This document shows, in pieces, positions 1 through 11,500 of a DNA stretch of 64,000 nt. The position numbers and the translations under genes were made by a program. The notes beneath the pieces were generated by a model. The model was not told the origin of the DNA. It saw only the letters and a list, made by a program, of their open reading frames with translations, and did no database searches. The stretch covers positions 1,426,001 through 1,490,000 of the forward strand of contig JASSKH010000009.1 in NCBI GenBank assembly GCA_031763025.1, written 5' to 3'. This stretch comes from Macrocystis pyrifera. Taxonomy: Eukaryota; Sar; Phaeophyceae; Laminariales; Laminariaceae. How positions within the stretch are numbered: the stretch's first letter is position 1; every line of letters starts with the position of its first letter.

Positions 1-312
1 GGGTGCGAGATCGATGACAGGCACCACCACCGCCGTTTGGGTCAATTAATAAATGTCCACCATTTGGTTTACCGGAGACGTTTTCGTCTATCGCCTAGAT
101 CTGAGGTAAATGTAAAGCTCATCGACACAGACAGTACTTGTCGTGCATGGAGAGGTAGTTGCGTACCGTCGTGTTTCGATCTACCTACGGTGGTGGCGAT
201 GCTGTGCGCAGGCCCGAGAAACGAACTCTAGCATATATGCCTGGTATGCCATGTGTATATGCGACTTTGCAACGTTATGCCTGCACCCTACTCCATTGCG
301 AACCCAACTATT
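1..312. other. Left edge, no gene seen
   Basis: Only short open frames occur here, without recognisable domains, splice signals in phase, or RNA structure. I see nothing to annotate before the MITE copy that starts at 313. Confidence 0.5.
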
Positions 313-413
313 ACGGGGGTCCATAGTTAATAGGACCTATGGTATACATAAAAACCTATTTATTTACCTATTTTTACTAACAAAATTTGGTCCTATTTAC
401 TATACCCCCCCGT
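313..413. mobile_element. MITE copy 1 (about 100 bp, terminal inverted repeats)
   Basis: The element opens with ACGGGGGTCCATAG and closes with the near-complement ending in CCCCCCCGT. The arms share the core CATAGTAAATAGGACC, slightly diverged in this copy. The AT-rich centre contains AAAAACCTAT. The same structure recurs at 25771, 26065 and 42656, which is why I call it a MITE family. No coding capacity is present. A target-site duplication is not clear. Confidence 0.7.
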
Positions 414-2646
414 AATAATGCATGCGCCTGATCTCCGATGCCATGGGATAGCCGTTACAAGGACCACCGCGCATCAAGAGCACGATCATACGATCATCAT
501 CAACGCGTTCGCAATTCTCCGTGCACCTTCAAAATTACGTGCCCGTCTCTTGAGGGGCCCACTCGGTCAAAACCAAAGAACACCACGACTCGCGTCTTTA
601 TACAATGTAATGTGTTTCGTGACTTTTACAACAGCAACGTTATTTCTACAGTGGTACAATAATGACATATCACGACTCCTTGCCGAACAAGGCATAGCTC
701 CATTTCAGGTCCCAGACCATCTCCCGACCAACGTATAGCGTGTTCGTTATGGTCTTCCGGGGGTGTTCAGGCCCTTGGATCTGCAAGGGAGGGTAGGCAC
801 TGACTGTTTGCATCACGAAACGAAAATGGTCAGAAAACAAGAATTTAGATAATTCCAGAGCTCCTGTTTGGTATCTACACTCTGCCATGGCTGCGTAGGA
901 CGCTACGGACGGTCGAACTGGAGGCCCAAGTAGGTTCGCCTACTATAAATAGTGCTTGGCGTTGTCGATGAAAATCTGAGTCAAAACAGTATCGACAGCC
1001 TGAACCTTCATTCTTCAAATTCGTCTATTATGGGTATGATGAGCTGCTTTTTAGAAAGGAGCACTTTTCGTGATGAAAAAGGCGTCGGATTAATCAGGCG
1101 CCTGACACAAGCAAATGACCTATCTATGACCTACGCTCTCTTAAATTGCCGTGAGGGAGATAGGATGAGCGCTAGAACCGGAGAAAGGCCGTTTTCAGTA
1201 GGGAGTCGTGAAAGGTCGAAATTGTACCAGAAACCGTCCTGCAAACTAAAAGCTAAAACGGATTTGATGTTTCAAAGGACTGCAGCGTTTTTACATTAGC
1301 TGCCCGAAGGGGCCCCTTGAGGGCTGGGCGTGCCTGTTTGCCGGGTCTTTTGTCACCCGACAAGAGTTGTTCCTACGCGCTCATGAATAGCTAATATTAT
1401 ATTTTTCTCCGAAAAGTGACGTCACGATCCCGCATGACGACAAATGTCGACCAAGGATTTCCCACCAATTAAAAATTGACCAGTCAGAAAACTGCGGGCT
1501 TCTTGGTTGGACTGCCTTCTTGCAGGGGCCTCGATCGTGTCCTGCCTGCTCTAAAGCTAGAGCTACATACAGTAGGTACCTGTGCCGTGACCACTTATAA
1601 TAACATAATTATACACAGACGGGGGATACATCACTCTCTAGGCTACAGTAATATGCCTTCGCCTTCGACATTCTCCCATCTGAATCCCTCCTTCTCGATC
1701 TCTGGAAACGATATCGTGTAATCATGCTTGCTAACTTCTAGGAGAGCACATGCGCTGGGCGGAGCAATTCACTGCCGAACAACAACAAAAAAGATGGGCA
1801 GCGAACAGCTCTCGCATACCCATAACTTTTTGCATAAACTCAAAACTCAAAGCTCGGATCTTGCTGAGGAGGGAATGCATCGCCGTCTACAAACAAAAAA
1901 CAAGCGAAAATGTCACTTGCCCACGTATGGTTTTCGACTTACTATGCATACGAGAGGCATTGGACCCGAGCACACCCTGGTCATACGACTACGGCCATGC
2001 GTGACATCATTAGTACCCCTCCACTCCTCCACCTGCCCCCGAGGTCTCGATAGCCTCAACCTCGGCTCACTACAGGAGGTCTAAATTACTTTACCGTGGG
2101 ACAAAATAGCGACCAACCAACGCCCGAAGGCATTGCTATTATTCTATTGAAAGTGCAGCGACACCCCCTACATATGATTGTGCTGAGACTCAGAGGTCCT
2201 GTCCATATCGAGGCACCTTAAAAACATTTCAGGCATTCAGGACATTACGTACTAATCACCAGTACTTACACACTGTCTGAACGTGTGACACGGAACACCA
2301 AGCGATGTGGCTTGGCGAGGTATGAAACACATTTTTTGCATCTAGCGAATACCCCGCGGTCAGCCCTTTTACCACCGCACTCGCATTTTGGGGACAAAGC
2401 ACTTAAAATTAGAATGGGAAAAACCTAGGAGTTGTAAAAGGGTTAAGGGTCTTTCGTGATTCCCGCCAATAATCTTCATCGTTTCATACACACCGCCGAG
2501 TCAAACAACGCAAATTAAGCACACCGAAAAAAAAAAACGCCTCTCGTCGAGCCAGCGCACCTACGTACGCACCACTACATACACGTAATACAAGTTTTGT
2601 CAATGGCAGTGAGCAGCATGTCAAGTCGGGCGGGTCGACAGGCCAT
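414..2646. other. Intergenic DNA 3' of the glyoxalase II gene
   Basis: About 2.2 kb with no supportable gene. Open frames up to 118 codons exist, but none shows a domain or an in-phase exon chain. A short diverged piece of the poly-C-ended repeat family lies at about 1977-2027 (see separate entry). The 3' end of the glyoxalase II transcript presumably lies just left of 2647. Confidence 0.45.
1977..2027 (-). repeat. Fragment of poly-C-ended dispersed repeat
   Basis: The stretch GGTCATACGACTACGGCCAT followed by GAGTA/TAGTACCCC-like sequence matches the end of the copy at 24856-25370, which reads GGTCGTACGACTACGGACAT and then GAGTACACCCCC. Here the homopolymer has decayed to a C-rich run. It is short and diverged, so the assignment is tentative. 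Confidence 0.4.
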
Positions 2647-5600
2647 TCAGAAGGCGTTCTTCATCTGTCGTATCCTGCCCAGATGGGCAGAGTTCGACGC
2701 CTGCCGTCCCAGCCCCGTGCGAGCTTGGATGGCCGGGTCGTGCGGGCGCATGAACGGGTTAGTGGCGAGCTCCTTTGCAATCGTGGACGGTACGGTGTGC
2801 TCGCCCTTGCGCAGCCGCTCTGCCGCCAGAGAAACCTCTATCTTCAGGGCTTCGTTATCCGGGTCGACGCTCCGGGCGAACAGGTAGTTGGCTGCCGTGT
2901 ACTGAGAAGGCGGGGTGGTGGGGCGGGTGGGCGGGCGGGCGGGAGGTATTGCGTTGATCGATTGTGTTATATCTACGATGGAGGTACTGTACCTTTTTTG
3001 GCGATAGGGGTACTTTGGGGTATTGTACCTTTTTTTGGAGAAAAGTGTTTCTGGGCTGACGGTGTTCTTATCTGACGAAACTACCCAATATCGTTGGGAT
3101 TCCATGCATGTTTTATAATATTATTCGCTGTAGACTACACCTCTGCGTCATGGAATCATTCATCTTCATTAGGTTTTCGTCAGTGTTTGGGTGACGTAGA
3201 GATATTCTATGCTACAATCAAGTCAGGATCCTCAAAATAATAATGAGCTTAGACTATACCCCTGCCTTCGCATGCGTCTAAGGCATCGCCCGCTAGAGCG
3301 CTCGCGAGGGCGCTTATCAGGATTCAGCTTGTGGTTAGTGTCGCTTGTGTCTGGAACCCGCGGTGCCTAAACACCGTTACCAGTGCTTGCTGCTTGAACG
3401 TGGGAATTGGCAAAGCCACGCGCTACACGCCAAAATGTATTCGTTCAGTCCACAGGTCACGATGGGGTAGGTAAGCAGGCAAGACCGGGGCAACAAGAGC
3501 AAGCACACGAGGGCCAATAGAAGAAAGCAAGCAAGGCATATAATAGCAGGCAAGCGAGGGACATTATTAATAGTACACGGTGCCGGTTGGGCTATGCATC
3601 GCCTATCGGAGCAGATCCATGCCGACGAGCACGGTGAAGCAACCATTATTATAACAGGGCTGCAAAAATCGGAGCCGATTCATCCGATTCCGATCGGTTC
3701 AACCGACCTCGGAATAGAAAAATCGAGCCGGTAGTTTTCTCGATAATTTGTTCTTAGCATCCTTCACCAGCTATAGTGACTGCTTTACCCCTGCCCCCAC
3801 CAGCCGGGGGGGCTCGCTTCGTTCGTCCAGCTCGCTACGCTCGCGCATTCCCGTCGATGAATCGAGCGACCCGACAAATCGGAACAACATCGAATATTCG
3901 ACTTCGCCAAGATATTAGCCAAGCTTGACCGAAATTTCGCTCCAATACGCAGGCTGAAACAACCTCACTTGGCCCTGCATATATCCAGCGGAGCAAGCGG
4001 CGGAGGCTTGTGTTTTATCTTGAGGAAAACATGCTCATACACACGATTCGACTCACTTCGTGTCCACAGTACACCAGAGTTTCTGCCGGCAGCCTCCCGA
4101 GCTTCTCCCCGAGGGATCGCTGCATCTGTTTGGGGGTGCCCTCGAAAAACCTGCCCGCTCCGCCCACGAACAGCGTGTCCCCGGTGAAGACGGCCTTCTC
4201 GTCCCCCTCCGTGGCGTAGAAGCAGATATGGCCCAATGTGTGCCTTCGTACGTAGTGGCAGCGCGACAAAGTGTTTGACCAGCATCAGAGGCGAAGGTAG
4301 ACACGCGTTAGAGCGGCGAAGGGTTTGGTGAAAAAGGCGATGAATGACACCGTATATGGCAGAGCATAGCACACCCCCCATATTTCATACCACTCCCTCA
4401 CATTATACCACCCGGGTGGCCTTATTATAGAAATATAAACGACCATCCGAGTTATATCACCCAGAGTACGGTGTATACCACACCCCCTGAGGTAACGCCT
4501 CAAAATCAGTATGACACCCCCAAGTTATCACCGCGGGCAAAAGCGAGCCTTCAGGCGGGTGAAACGAAAACCGCCGGTCTCCGGGCGAAGATTCTTCTGG
4601 TTTCGAGGTCAACCAGGTTCTTGGGGTGGCGATACTAACCATTTTCCAGCAACAACAGTATAAACTACGTATCATACCGGCACTCGGGTTGGACTTTCGG
4701 CTTACACAAGTGTTCCCTCGTAACTTCGTCCCGACTTCAACAGCAGCGTCACCACCAGGTAGGAGGACGGACAGCCCTAGCACCAGCAACAGCACCAGGA
4801 AAACGAAAACAAAATACCACACCAGCGAACTCAGACTTTACCCCGGGGTGTGGATGCACTTCACGGTGATCGACCCGACGTCAATCGTGTCTCCGTCCCG
4901 GACGGTGTTCGTGCAGCCCTGGACTCTGTCTTTCTCGCCCCCGAAAATCACCAGGCCGGGGAGTTTGGCTGCCATGGAGTTGTTCCCTCCCGCGTGATCG
5001 CTGTGCTTGTGGGTGGTCAGGACTTTGGTGATTGTGACTCCCTCGTCGCTAGCCTTCCTGAGAACCTACGTACCAGGTACCAGGCATACATGTGTTACAC
5101 AGACGCGGGGCAAGGGCAAAGCGCAAAGTGCTATTGATCTCCACCATCAAGAGGACGCGGTGCATGGTTGCTGTGACGGAAATGTCGCCACTTTTTATGC
5201 TTCAGGGCGATAACCTGAGTGAATGATCCATCACCCAAGGTGAACAACAGCATAGTGAGGAAAACAGAGATACAAGCAGTCGCTAGACAAATAAACAATG
5301 ATCTATGAATGTACTCACGAGAATGTGTAACTTAATCCCCAACATACGATGTACGTACGAGTACCACAGCAGTAGTGTACCTGGCGCGTGCAAGCTACCA
5401 GCAGTACGAGTCCGCGAAAGACAAGAGTGGACAGATTGTACAGCCCCTGAGTTAAGCAGCCCTTATTGCAGGCGAGATCGAACATCCTACGGACGTACCA
5501 GGTACACATGCAGACTGAGAATACTTACACATAACACAGGAAACACCCCTGCACCAGTTGCCCCACTTGCTGTGGCTGTTCTACCAAAATATACAGCAGC

Positions 5601-5873
5601 TGCAAGCAGTTGGTGCAGCAGAAACGTAAACGTCAGGTTGACCAGGTTGTACGATGTACCAGTACCGTACCGGTATACCAGTACCAGGGCATGTACTTGT
5701 ACGTAAACTTGATGTTTATAGTTATCGGTATGATTTTGTTTACGTATTGCTGCTGTAGGGGGGCAACTTACCTTCTCCGGTTCGGCCGGATCAACGGCGG
5801 CGGTGACACCCATTTCATCGATCAACAAGTACGAGAAGTTATCATCCAGCACTGGCACGCAGACTACCCTCAT
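2647..5873 (-). CDS. Hydroxyacylglutathione hydrolase (glyoxalase II), 4 exons
   Basis: Exons on the minus strand are 5873-5772, 5065-4842, 4243-4057 and 2901-2647 (stop TGA at 2649-2647). All junctions are GT/AG and join in phase to a 255-residue protein, close to the usual length of about 260 for the cytosolic form. The enzyme hydrolyses S-D-lactoylglutathione to D-lactate and glutathione, the second step of methylglyoxal detoxification. The start [19 protein letters not shown] matches the family N-terminus; an in-frame upstream ATG at 5921 would add 16 residues. The metallo-beta-lactamase signature [11 protein letters not shown] supplies metal ligands. Later ligands are the His of [10 protein letters not shown], the Asp of GDTLFVGG and the His of YCGHEYT. 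The Tyr of GHEYT and the C-terminal RQMKN correspond to glutathione-contact positions. No targeting extension is evident. It lies head-to-head with the diflavin reductase gene. Confidence 0.93.
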
Positions 5874-6123
5874 CGTGTCCAAAAAAACTCGGAAGCAGGC
5901 ACAGCAGCAAGTGCGAGTCAATGGGAATGACTAGTCATTCCCATTGGTGCGAGTAAAATGGTTTGACCTCTTTTTTGCTGAGGGTGTTTACAGCGCAACT
6001 ATGCGGCATTATTGGGCCGGGGTTACAACGTAACAGTTTAAAAAGCACACGCCCGCTGAAGGGCCGGCGGGGCAGAGCCGGGACAGCAGCAGTGGGGCAC
6101 GAGATTGGTGGTGCGGGGCGAAA
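5874..6123. promoter_or_regulatory. Shared divergent 5' region of glyoxalase II and diflavin reductase
   Basis: Only 250 bp separate the two start codons, so both 5' UTRs and core promoters must lie here unless they reach into the neighbouring first exons. The segment contains a perfect 26-bp palindrome at 5920-5945. No TATA box is convincing. A bidirectional promoter is inferred from geometry only. Confidence 0.5.
5911..5953. repeat. Perfect 26-bp palindrome flanked by GTGCGAG direct repeats
   Basis: The palindrome AATGGGAATG-ACTAGT-CATTCCCATT covers 5920-5945 with no loop and no mismatch. The heptamer GTGCGAG occurs on both sides, at 5911-5917 and 5947-5953, as a target-site duplication would. 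It sits in the shared 5' region of two divergent genes. It could be a dimeric transcription-factor site or the footprint of a small insertion. Confidence 0.8.
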
Positions 6124-8506
6124 ATGTCATCTTTCGAGAAGAACCCGCAAGTGTCTCCCACTCTGCATCCGCTCGCGGTCCTATACGGCAGTGAAACTGG
6201 CACTGCGCAGGTGGGCAGAAAAACACAAACCCAAGCTCTTTTCAGGTGTTTGCCTTATGATACACCTGGTACAAGGTAGCTGCTTGGTGCCCGTATACCA
6301 AGCAGTACCAGAACAAGGAATGCAACAGCATGGCACCTGCCTAGATCGAGGTTGGGCGAAGCAGCCAAGGTGCCAACATAAACACATGCCGCATCAAACC
6401 TCTCTCACGTTGTATGCGCTTTCACCTGTTTGGGCTGTGAACGATAGTTGCACGTACACCTTTGGACGAGATGATGACACCCCGGCCGTTGCTCCCTACC
6501 TGGAATGATGCATCGCTTGGTGCTTTGCTGTGCTGTGCGGCGCAGGAAGTGGCCGAGTATGTCTCCAACATGGCGAGGAGACGAGCCTTCGATGCATCGG
6601 CGGTGCCGCTAGACTCTTTTTCCATTGCTCAAGTGTTCGAGTCCTCTCTAGCTGTATTCATTGTCAGCACCACGGGCGACGGGGAGGTGCCGAGCAACAT
6701 GTCTACTTTTTGGAGATTTCTGCTGCGAAGGTGCAAAATGCGGCGAGATCAGAAGTCGCCCTCGTGTGGTGTGTGCTGTATGCTACAGCGCTACGGCAGC
6801 GTGCGGTCGTACATGCGGTCTATTGTGTGCTCCAGGTCGCGGTCTGCTGCTGCCCTTTGTCCCGTGTTCTGTGTTCTGTGTGCCACCTTGTTAGCTACAC
6901 TGCAACTGTGTTCCTTTGGTTGTTCCAGTCATCCGCATCTGCTGTGTTTTTTGGGTGGCGACTGGCGTGTAGTGCCCAGACGACGAAAAACACGAACATA
7001 ATATATAGACGGAAAAAATGTAAACGTGAAATGCCGTTGAGGCCGGCCTTCCCCCCGCTCGGCGGTCGACCTCGAGACATACATAGCAGTATCGGAAATG
7101 ATTGTGTGTTACTCTTGGTGCCCAGAGCTCTCTAGCTGCTGCTCGGGTTGTGTTGTGTCTCGCCGAAGGCTGCCGTTGCTGCGTTTGTTTCATGGCTCAA
7201 AGCAAAGTAAGGAGTATGATGGCTTTGCGAAGCTTTTGTAGGGCATCAAGACTGGACCATGTTTTCTGACGCAGTGGGAACAATCCTTGTGTCTTTGTGG
7301 CGGCGGTTGTCGAGCAGGAGCTTGCCCAAGGACTGTTTGCGCAATATGCGCTTCGCGGTGTTCGGCCTCGGAGACAGCGGGTACGCGAAGTACAACGCCA
7401 CGGCCAGGAAGCTGCACGCGCGGTTGTTGCAGCTGGGTGCGTCGGAGCTGGTGAGCTGTCGCCTGTTGAAGACGTTCTACGATATAGTACAGTAGATACT
7501 ACTGCTGTGGGTAATAGAACACACCCGGTATGTCTCTTATAGCTGTATACCTGGTATACGAGTATTGTGAATGTACAGGAGGGGGGTTGTGCGCCATGAG
7601 GGGTATATTGCTCGTCAAGTACTACCCTATGATCGACACATTACCTTATTACCGCTTCACTTCTGACACGTAGAGTGTGCTACTGTATAGTCTGTAAACA
7701 CGTGTCAAGATTAGATCAAAATATGGCACCTGGTAAGTTCGTCCTATTAATAGTACATCATGCTGGTGTTGGCTTTACTGAAGCTGCCATACCCTGCAAC
7801 AACGCAGGCCCGCGACCACCATGCACGAGACCACAGCAGCGTGTCGCCTAATTGACAACGCGCTGGTTCCATCCGCGCGGTTAATATTGGCGCAGGTGGA
7901 TCGAGGCTTGGGGGACGACCAAAGCCCTCGAGGCATGTGGGGAGACCTCGACCCGTGGCTTGCCTCCCTCTGGACCAACCTACTCCAGCTCAAGCCCCTC
8001 CCCAGAGGGACAATCGTGGACGAAACTCCCTGCCTTGAACCACCACTGTTCGGCGTGACCCCCGTCGTGATCAGCGACGGCAGCGACACGCGACTTGTCC
8101 CTACACCTGCGATGCTGCAAGAGGAAATGTACTCCGGCCGGGAAGCCTTCTGGGATTCGATGGCACCCCCCAAGCGAAAAGGCCACGGGGGTGGGCCGCC
8201 CGTCCTAGCGCGTCTGATTGTAAACCGCAGGCTGACGAAGGAAGGCCACTTTCAGGATGTACGCCACCTGGAGTTCGACGTGACAGGCGTTCCGGGGGGG
8301 GAAGATTACGGCGCCGGCGACGTGGCCTGGGTGCACCCTTCGAACGACAGTCGTGCGGTGGAGACACTGGCCTTGGCGATGGGTCTGGACCTGGATCAAA
8401 CCGTGCGCATCGCCCCTGCTGCGTTGAGACCCACGGCTAGCCAGTCGGATTCTGTAGAAGGAGGTGGAACGGTGGAGAGAGGGCGCGAAGGATCAACGGA
8501 AGCGTT

Positions 8507-8541
<35 letters not shown>

Positions 8542-11500
8542 GAACCCCGTTTCTTTTCCCCCGAGTTTCTACGTTTCGGTTGCTTCTGCGCGATGTACTG
8601 GACATTTTGGGGACACCTCGCCGCTCGTTTTTCGAGCGGCTGTCTTTGTTCGCCGCTGACGGAGAGGAGAGGGAGAAGCTCGAAGAACTGGCGTCGCCGG
8701 GTGGGGCAGACCTGCTCTACGAGTACGCCACGCGAGAAAAGAGAACTTACGTCGAGGTCTTGGGAGACTTCCCATCCTGCAAGGTGCCGCCCGAGAGGTT
8801 GCTGGAGCTGATCCCGAGGATGCGTCCGCGGGGCTTCTCCATTTCGTCGTCCCGCGCTGGAAACGCCTGCCACGGTGCATTTGTGCATGGCTGTTGTGGC
8901 ATTTCGGTGAGGCATGTCGGAGGCGTTTTTTTATGGTCGAGTGTTCTTCGCTTGTTTTTTGGTTGTGAGACCTGAAATCTGTTCTGTCTGGGTTGCTCCC
9001 CTCTCTTGACCGAGGGGGCACGCATGCAATGACAAAAACAGAGTGGTAAGCAGAGAGGTGCGTGGGCCAAGAAGTCATACTTTGCGCTTTCAGACTTTCG
9101 GTGTTAATTGGCGGGATTGCTCGGATCAAGAACGTCTGATATGATGCCGGCGTGTCTTTGCATTTTTTTTATAATTTATTTTTTCGTACGAATTCCGTTT
9201 TTTTTGTGTTGTGTATTTTTTTTGCATCCGGCATTTTTTAAGAGGTTATACCACATACGTTTTTTGTTGGAGTTGTTTGCTGCTATCTGGTGTTTCATTG
9301 GGTTACCCGGCAACGTTCTACGTTAGCAGAGCGGAGAGCGACGTACCAAGCAGCGTTGCCTCTCAGGGGAAGAAAGAGTGAGTTCCGCGGCAGATGCTTC
9401 CGTTTTGCGGTACCGGTACTTTAGTCGGGGACTGCCTGCGCGAGACACGAAAAAAATCGCCACGCGCTGCACGGCATCTGATTCCTGCGAGTCCAGGGAC
9501 GCCCCAGATCGCAGCATCGCTCCGATATTGATATCAATCCATAGTAAACTATGATGATACACCTCCACTCCTACTGGCTGTGCACCTCCACTATTTTATC
9601 TTCCCGGCTGCGAACGCGATCGGTGATCAAAAGCCCGGGACACATGGACATGTAGAATACGACGAGTGTCAGACGGACGCCAAAAGTCTGGTTGTTGCCC
9701 CCCCCCCCACCCAATTCACTGATTATCGCACATAGCACACATCATCATCATCATAATCGTTTCCCTATTGGAACAGAACGCCTTACAAGCGCTCCCGTAC
9801 GGGAGTTTGTTCTACCTGGTTGGCCTCGCTGACGCCGGGGGCAGAGGTCCCCCTCTCCATCCGACCGGGGGCGTTCAAGTTGCCGCGGTCTCCTGAGCAC
9901 CCCCTGGTCATGGTCGGCCCAGGGACAGGGGTGGCTCCAATGCGTAGCGTCATTCTCGAAAGGCGACGTCAGAGGCAGCATCACCAGCAGCAACGGAAGA
10001 ACATGGAGGATGGTTTTAACGGTAGCGAGGCGTTACCGCCGCGGGGGCAAGGGGGAGAACCTGGAGATGCAGAGGCGCCGGATACTCTATTCTTTGGCTG
10101 CAGGTGTGTATGTGGAATTACATGGCAGGGGAAGGGATGAGGGGGGGTGACGGCGGTGCGCCTTGTCTTACAGCGACATGGGTTTGGCTTCTAACCCTTA
10201 CACAGTACTGCTGAAAACAAGTTTACCACACTATTTTCAAGTAATATGACCCCAAACGGGACAGTTCTAACGGAGTTCATGTTCTGGCGTCGGTGGTCTG
10301 TGCTGTATGAACCTTCGGTGGGGAAATCGCCGACGTCTTTCCGACAGCGTTTTTTTAATCGGGCTTTCCCATTATATATAAGAGGTCCCCGCGAATCTGC
10401 TGTCCGTCTTATTGCATCACTGCATCATCAGGCACAGACCATCAACAATTGTGTTTTTTGGTAGGCGTCTCTCGCCGTTTCGCATTTGCACTTCCCGTGA
10501 TGCCATTCACGCACAGCAGAAGGCCGGGTCCACTACAAACGTTCTGTTGTTGTTGTTGCTATGACGATGGTTTTCACCAGGCTTACAGTCGTGGGCCCGA
10601 ATAAAGCCTTGCCCTCAATTCCACGCGAAATCGACATGACAGCTGACCTTGTACCTGTTTTGTTGTTTCTTGTTTTCCCTCTTCCCTCGAATGGTTGCTG
10701 TCACGGTCCGCTTCGAACATGGTGTGGACCACGCTCTATGACAGCAATACATTTCGTGAAAGCCTTCTGTAGGGTGGTTTTGGCAGCACTCCCCCCCCCC
10801 TCCCCCCCCCCCCCCCCCCCCCCACCGAATTGTCCGCACGCTTGAAAGGACGCCAGCCCAACGGGGCTTCTAATCCCTGTGAGATATATCGACAACAAAT
10901 GGCAAGTTCTACGTACGTAACAATCTGGACGGAAAAGTAGAAACCGTTGGAGTACAAACAGGACGACCAAACGCTCCTTACTTTGCGGTCCAGAGGGGTA
11001 CTTGTGTATTTATGTATTTATCGACTGCCCTCTATTATGTGCTGTGAGTGCACCGAACATGTATGAGCAGTGTGGATAGTATCATGCTGCGCGCGTCTCG
11101 TGCAACTCATCAAGTTCGGGTGCGTCGTCCATGACACCCTACGTACCCCAGCAGAACTGAGGCCTGGGTTGGTTCTTGAGGCCGATGTTGTACAGTAGTG
11201 GTCGAGTGGTTAACCTCGAATTCTCCTACTGTAGAATTGAGGTCGAGGGTTCGAGTCTCCGTATGGAGATTTTAATTCTCAAGTGACGCAGACTGTCGAG
11301 AGCGCCTGCTACAGCGTGGGGAGGCGCCATTCGATGCAAAGTGCTGAACTCTTTTCTCGCGAGAAAAATGCATTGCACGCACTCGCAGCGTAGTGGGGAG
11401 AGAGGGGGGAGAAGAGCTTAAAGAGTGACCCCAGGTCCGAGTTACGACTAGTAATAGTAATAGTTGAGAGCAGGAACAAGAAGGATGCAGATAGTACATG

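Noticed and set aside
11191..11275. A functional tRNA gene
   Set aside because: The A and B boxes fit, but the acceptor stem does not pair and the T stem has mismatches, so only a tRNA-like relic is claimed.
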